Below are positions 59,951 through 64,000 of a stretch of DNA of 64,000 bases, piece by piece. The stretch comes from Sipunculus nudus (lineage: Eukaryota > Annelida > Sipuncula > Golfingiida > Sipunculidae). Made by a program: the position numbers and the translations under genes. The notes below the pieces were generated by a model. It ran no database searches. It was not told the DNA's origin and saw only the letters and a list, made by a program, of their open reading frames with translations. Positions within the stretch are counted from its first letter, which is position 1, and each line of letters begins with the position of its first letter. The stretch spans positions 23,483,019-23,547,018 of the forward strand of contig CM049306.1 of the NCBI GenBank assembly GCA_026874595.1, written 5' to 3'.

Positions 59951-61017
59951 TTTGCCTCTTTATATCAGGGGAGATAGGGCGTCAGCAATCATGCCCTCTG
60001 TGCCTGCATCCCTGGACAATCAGTCTTATCTGAGCCTAAAAATAGAAACAATTCCTTACAGTAAATGCTACTGAGTTGATGCTATTTAAATATCAACAGT
60101 TACAAATGCATTATAATAATAATGTCTTCACGGTCAATAGGCAAACAGATTTTTCGCCGGAACCCACCAACATTCAAATGTAATGACCATAAGAGACATA
60201 AAGTGCAATTACTCTTTTTCCATCAGGTATTTAAGCAGTCGGGATCAGCTGAGGTTTCCGCGTTTTTCCTTCACATTCGGTGATTTTTGACCCAGTTAAA
60301 TGGACAGATTCATCAATACTTGTTGTGGCCGACACAGTAAACTTAATGTCTGACACAGCGACTGAAGACGGGAAGCCCCCGGTGTAACCAATATATCTGC
60401 TCTTGCTGTGCAAGTACAGAGTCCGGGCTTAATCAAGGAACAACGGAGCAAGAAAGCCATTTCTGATTAATACAAATCCAGGCGGATACACCACTCGAGA
60501 AAATTTTATATTCCCGTTGGTAAATTTCTAGGCAGAATTATAACATAATAATTTCCTATTGAAATTTCCCCAAGGAAAACTGCCCCCCGTCGGGAATTTT
60601 AATTTAGTGGATATGCTTTATATAACAGCCAGTCAGTTAAAGATTGCATGTTTTATCTCACAATCAGCATGAAAGCAAAGCTTTATAAAACTAGAAAGCA
60701 CTCAGAGACCGCATACGTCCATAAAAATCTTGAATACCAAGAGTATGACCAGGATCCTTATCAAACGTAGGTGTTTGGTAGTGGAGCACAGGAATATACA
60801 GATCAAAGTTGAGCGTAATGTGTGTCACAATTGAAAAAAAAAACTAAACGGTTGCATAACATGCAGTCCAGCTCTCCGTGGAAGCTAAACAATGGTGGCT
60901 CCAGTTAGGTGACACTTGTACTGCGCACATTGCAAGTGGTTGAAACTTTTCAAATATCCCCTGATATTATATATTGATGATGGTTATGTCATAATTTAAT
61001 GGTAAAATATCCTGTGA

Positions 61018-61018
<1 letters not shown>

Positions 61019-61059
<41 letters not shown>
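61019..61059. repeat. (TA)n microsatellite
   Basis: About 41 bp of alternating TA. Confidence 0.95.
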
Positions 61060-61063
<4 letters not shown>

Positions 61064-61225
61064 CAAATAATGGTTTCAGGGTGTTATCATAACATTCAAT
61101 AAAAATCATCAATTCCATTGTTAACTTGTTGCATTCAAAATGTGTAAAAGGTGCCGACAGCGGCGGAAAAATAATATCTTCATGCGAAAGTATAGCTAAT
61201 GATGTATAATGCGTGTAGTTTTTTT

Positions 61226-61430
61226 CACGTTTGGCTCCGGAGAATAAGGCCCTTGGTTAGGATCCAAGGGCATAAAGCTGAAATCTTGACAGATCTCAGA
61301 GCTCAACGACAAGTTAAGACTTCTGAAATCCGTTGTTATGTCGTTAGACAAAACACTATCAATATATCATTTTTATTGGTAGGTTAACTCTATCATCATT
61401 TAATAGACATTGCCAGAAATCAAACAAAAC
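61226..61430 (+). repeat. Diverged copy of the 53-kb SINE-like repeat
   Basis: CCAAGGGCATAAAGCTGAAATC and TATCATCATTTAATAGACATTGCC parallel the body and tail of the repeat at 53081-53600 in the same order and orientation. The tRNA-like head is not clear here. Confidence 0.4.
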
Positions 61431-62588
61431 AAACCAGAATGCACCGAATAACCTCCGTCAGTATTCTGGTTCACCAGATCCTGATTCTTACCAAGACCAT
61501 GATCAAACCGGTGCGTGCTACGTTAGCGCAGGAAATATGAATAAAAGCCGAGAGAAATGTGATTCAATGTTCACCAACCTGGAGGCTGCATCACAGGTCT
61601 GCTCTGCCCGAGAGCATAAGGCGGGTCTGATTAGGTGTACCTGCCGATACATTGCAGGTGAAAACTTTCATTCCGTTCTGAAATTCCTAGTAACAGTGTT
61701 TCCCTAATACTTGTGAAAAACGACGATCTCGATTGGCCTGAATGGCAAAGACTCTTTCGAGCAAACACATATTATTGTGGTCCAGGCTACCTCCAAAATG
61801 TAAATAATTGTTTCTTGCTCTAATTCATTCTTCCCACAAATCAAATGTTCAGCAAAAACTTTCTGTTTTGTTTTGAAAAGAGTTTGACAGAAAAACTTTC
61901 CAAACAACAGTGACAAAAATGTAATAACTCCTCCATTTATAATCAACTGCCGTGATATCACTCAAAATAAAGTCATTCTAAATTCGCTACACTTGTTTCA
62001 CACTGCACTTAAAAGTTCCCTGTAAAAACCCATAAACCTAACATGGACTTCAGGAATATTATGTATTTTGACTAAAACATGCTTTTTGTTAATTTCTCAC
62101 AGATATGCCAACATGGCACTTTTCTGCTAAATTAAGTAAAGAAATTACCAAAGAGGCAAACCAAAGCACAAACATGTGAATACTAATTCTCGTTAGTCGA
62201 CCAATTCAGTTAGAGGTGCTGCAATCAAGCAAAAACAAAAGCATTATATAAAATTTCAATTGGTAAAAGGACCGACAGAGACGAATTTAAGCAAGTGAAG
62301 TCCCTGGGCTACAGGAGACCTTAGATGCTACAATTCAATAGCATCTATCCATGGAAAACAAAACCTCGTTTTTTTCTACTAAAAGGACACGATTTCACAC
62401 AGATGCGACCGTGTTTTCTTGTTCTCATTGTAAAAAGTCAAGTGATTGCCTGTTGTTTCTGAGTTTAGTGCTGAAAGGATTGTTGCGCTGGACTCCTGAC
62501 CGAAGGTTGTGACCGAATGGACTTGGGGGGGGGGGGGGGGGAGCTGATTCGCAGACATAGGAGGTTGTTCAAAGTTGGGAATATTTAC

Positions 62589-62633
<45 letters not shown>
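62589..62633. repeat. (TA)n microsatellite
   Basis: About 45 bp of alternating TA with one TG interruption. Confidence 0.95.
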
Positions 62634-62634
<1 letters not shown>

Positions 62635-62794
62635 TTTTTAATATTTATGTGAAACATTTTAAATATATTACAGGTTTAAGGTATTATGTCTCCAGTATAG
62701 GTGAATTGTAAACTACAATTACATGCAAATATTCCATTATAAACTCGAAATTAAAACTAGGTTCTATATTTCCTAATATAATAATATTTCATTC

Positions 62795-62798
<4 letters not shown>

Positions 62799-62852
<54 letters not shown>
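62799..62852. repeat. (TA)n microsatellite
   Basis: About 54 bp of alternating TA. Confidence 0.95.
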
Positions 62853-62855
<3 letters not shown>

Positions 62856-64000
62856 CTCTGAATCGCTGGGGGATGATTACCTAGACCAACCCCATTGCTA
62901 AAAGTATGTGTGAGTGGGGGGGGGGAGGGTATATACCCCTACCCCCTGTATTGACGCCCCAGATCGTATGCACCCCAGGGAGATGAGAAAAACTAAAATT
63001 AAGAATGGAAATTTATCCAAAAGATTAGGAAGAAAAAGTATAATGACGAAAGTGACGTCATCACTGATATTACACTATAACTCACTACCTTTACTTTTTC
63101 TATCAAACTGGGCAAACATATTAAAGATTAAGGCGAGGGAATGTGTTCCTGAACCCTGGATTTCTTCGTGCAACCGGCCGGTGGTTCCTCTAGGTAGGAG
63201 TCTTTGCTGCATCGCACTTAGTTCATTTGTACATCGTTCACTAATGACCCATAAAAATCCAGTACCATACTGTAGACAACCTTAAAATTCTTATATGATT
63301 AACTTGGACATATTTCACGTTGATTCTTCTCAGGAAAACAACAATTAAGTGTTTTGAGTCATACACGTGCCTGTGAAGTGGATGCTGAAACAACTGCATC
63401 CATATCACGTGAATCAATATCATTTGAATACTGAATACTGAATTATGAACTGTTCATATGTCAACATCGATGGCTTTAGTTGTTAAAAAAAACAGCGCTA
63501 CAACATACGAAACTGCGGGAGAGTAAAAAGGCCGCAGCGGAGCGGCAGTAATGCGCATGATCTGAAACCGGGGCTGTTGACTCGTGGGAATATTGACTGT
63601 AATTTGAATAAGCCAATATACATTGCCAGATGAAGGGGCCGGTATTGCCCGGTTATATCACCATGCACAGCTGGTCTGTTGTAGATAGTTGTAATGCCCA
63701 GCATCACCTTGCAACAGGCTGTCTTCTCATGCACTCAAGTTTTATTAATACACAATCTTACACCATGACGAGCCGGTAAAATGGCGAGTATTTGCTAGTA
63801 CTCCCCGAATATGTAAAAGGAATCTTAAAATCCTCTTTAAAATGGGTCCATCTGGGATATTACTTTTGTTATTAATTTATACACTTATTCATGTAAATAA
63901 ACCGAACACATAAAAGCGTACATTACGCTGCATGAAAGTCGTCTTTAAATAAATATTCATTTATACAAAGCTAGGATTGAATAAACCACATTTGGAAAAA

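Larger units (their letters stand above)
59951..64000. other. Gene-free region to the window end
   Basis: No exon is recognised. The contents are three (TA)n arrays, a G-run at 62525-62540, and a diverged copy of the 53.1-kb SINE-like repeat. Confidence 0.5.

Overview
The window is animal nuclear DNA, most likely from a lophotrochozoan and probably a mollusc. It is AT-rich, and its one recognisable gene is split by GT/AG introns of 0.5 to 10 kb. It also holds more than a dozen (TA)n arrays, long homopolymer G/C runs, tRNA-headed SINE-like repeats and an I/Nimb-like retroposon. The species cannot be named from the sequence alone. Operons, ribosome binding sites and CRISPR arrays are not expected, and none is present.

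The only host gene I can assemble is a calmodulin-like EF-hand gene on the minus strand. Its five coding exons run from about 28867 down to 14676, and the GT/AG junctions and phases fit throughout. The product is about 156 residues with four EF-hands. The third calcium loop has lost a key ligand. The last coding exon is tiny, lies beyond a 10 kb intron, and supplies the final Glu of EF-hand 4. A good RFX-type X-box sits 55 bp upstream of the proposed start codon, which hints at expression in ciliated or flagellated cells.

Layout: 0-4 kb, simple repeats and no gene. 4.0-7.8 kb, a decayed non-LTR retrotransposon on the plus strand (endonuclease, reverse transcriptase, RNase H) with frameshifts, an internal deletion and a 74-bp tandem duplication. 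8.5 kb, a compound triplet repeat. 14.7-28.9 kb, the calmodulin-like gene. 30.5-33.06 kb, a 17-bp minisatellite of about 150 units with a 62-unit (1054-bp) higher-order period. 37.0-37.1 kb, a possible first exon of a plus-strand gene. 37.58-39.54 kb, a compact LTR retrotransposon with 138/123-bp LTRs, a near-perfect tRNA-Pro primer binding site and a decayed Gag with a CCHC knuckle but no pol. Its LTRs contain a tRNA-like segment. 42.4-42.9 kb, a GC-rich block dense in transcription-factor-like motifs. 45-64 kb, MITE-like elements with CAGGGGCGGATCC-type ends, tRNA-derived SINE-like repeats, a 43-bp x4 tandem repeat, a polypyrimidine tract and more (TA)n arrays.

The most unusual items are the gag-only LTR element with tRNA-like LTRs, the minisatellite that is open in all three frames of one strand, and the divergent calmodulin with an X-box. 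All were read by eye without database searches.
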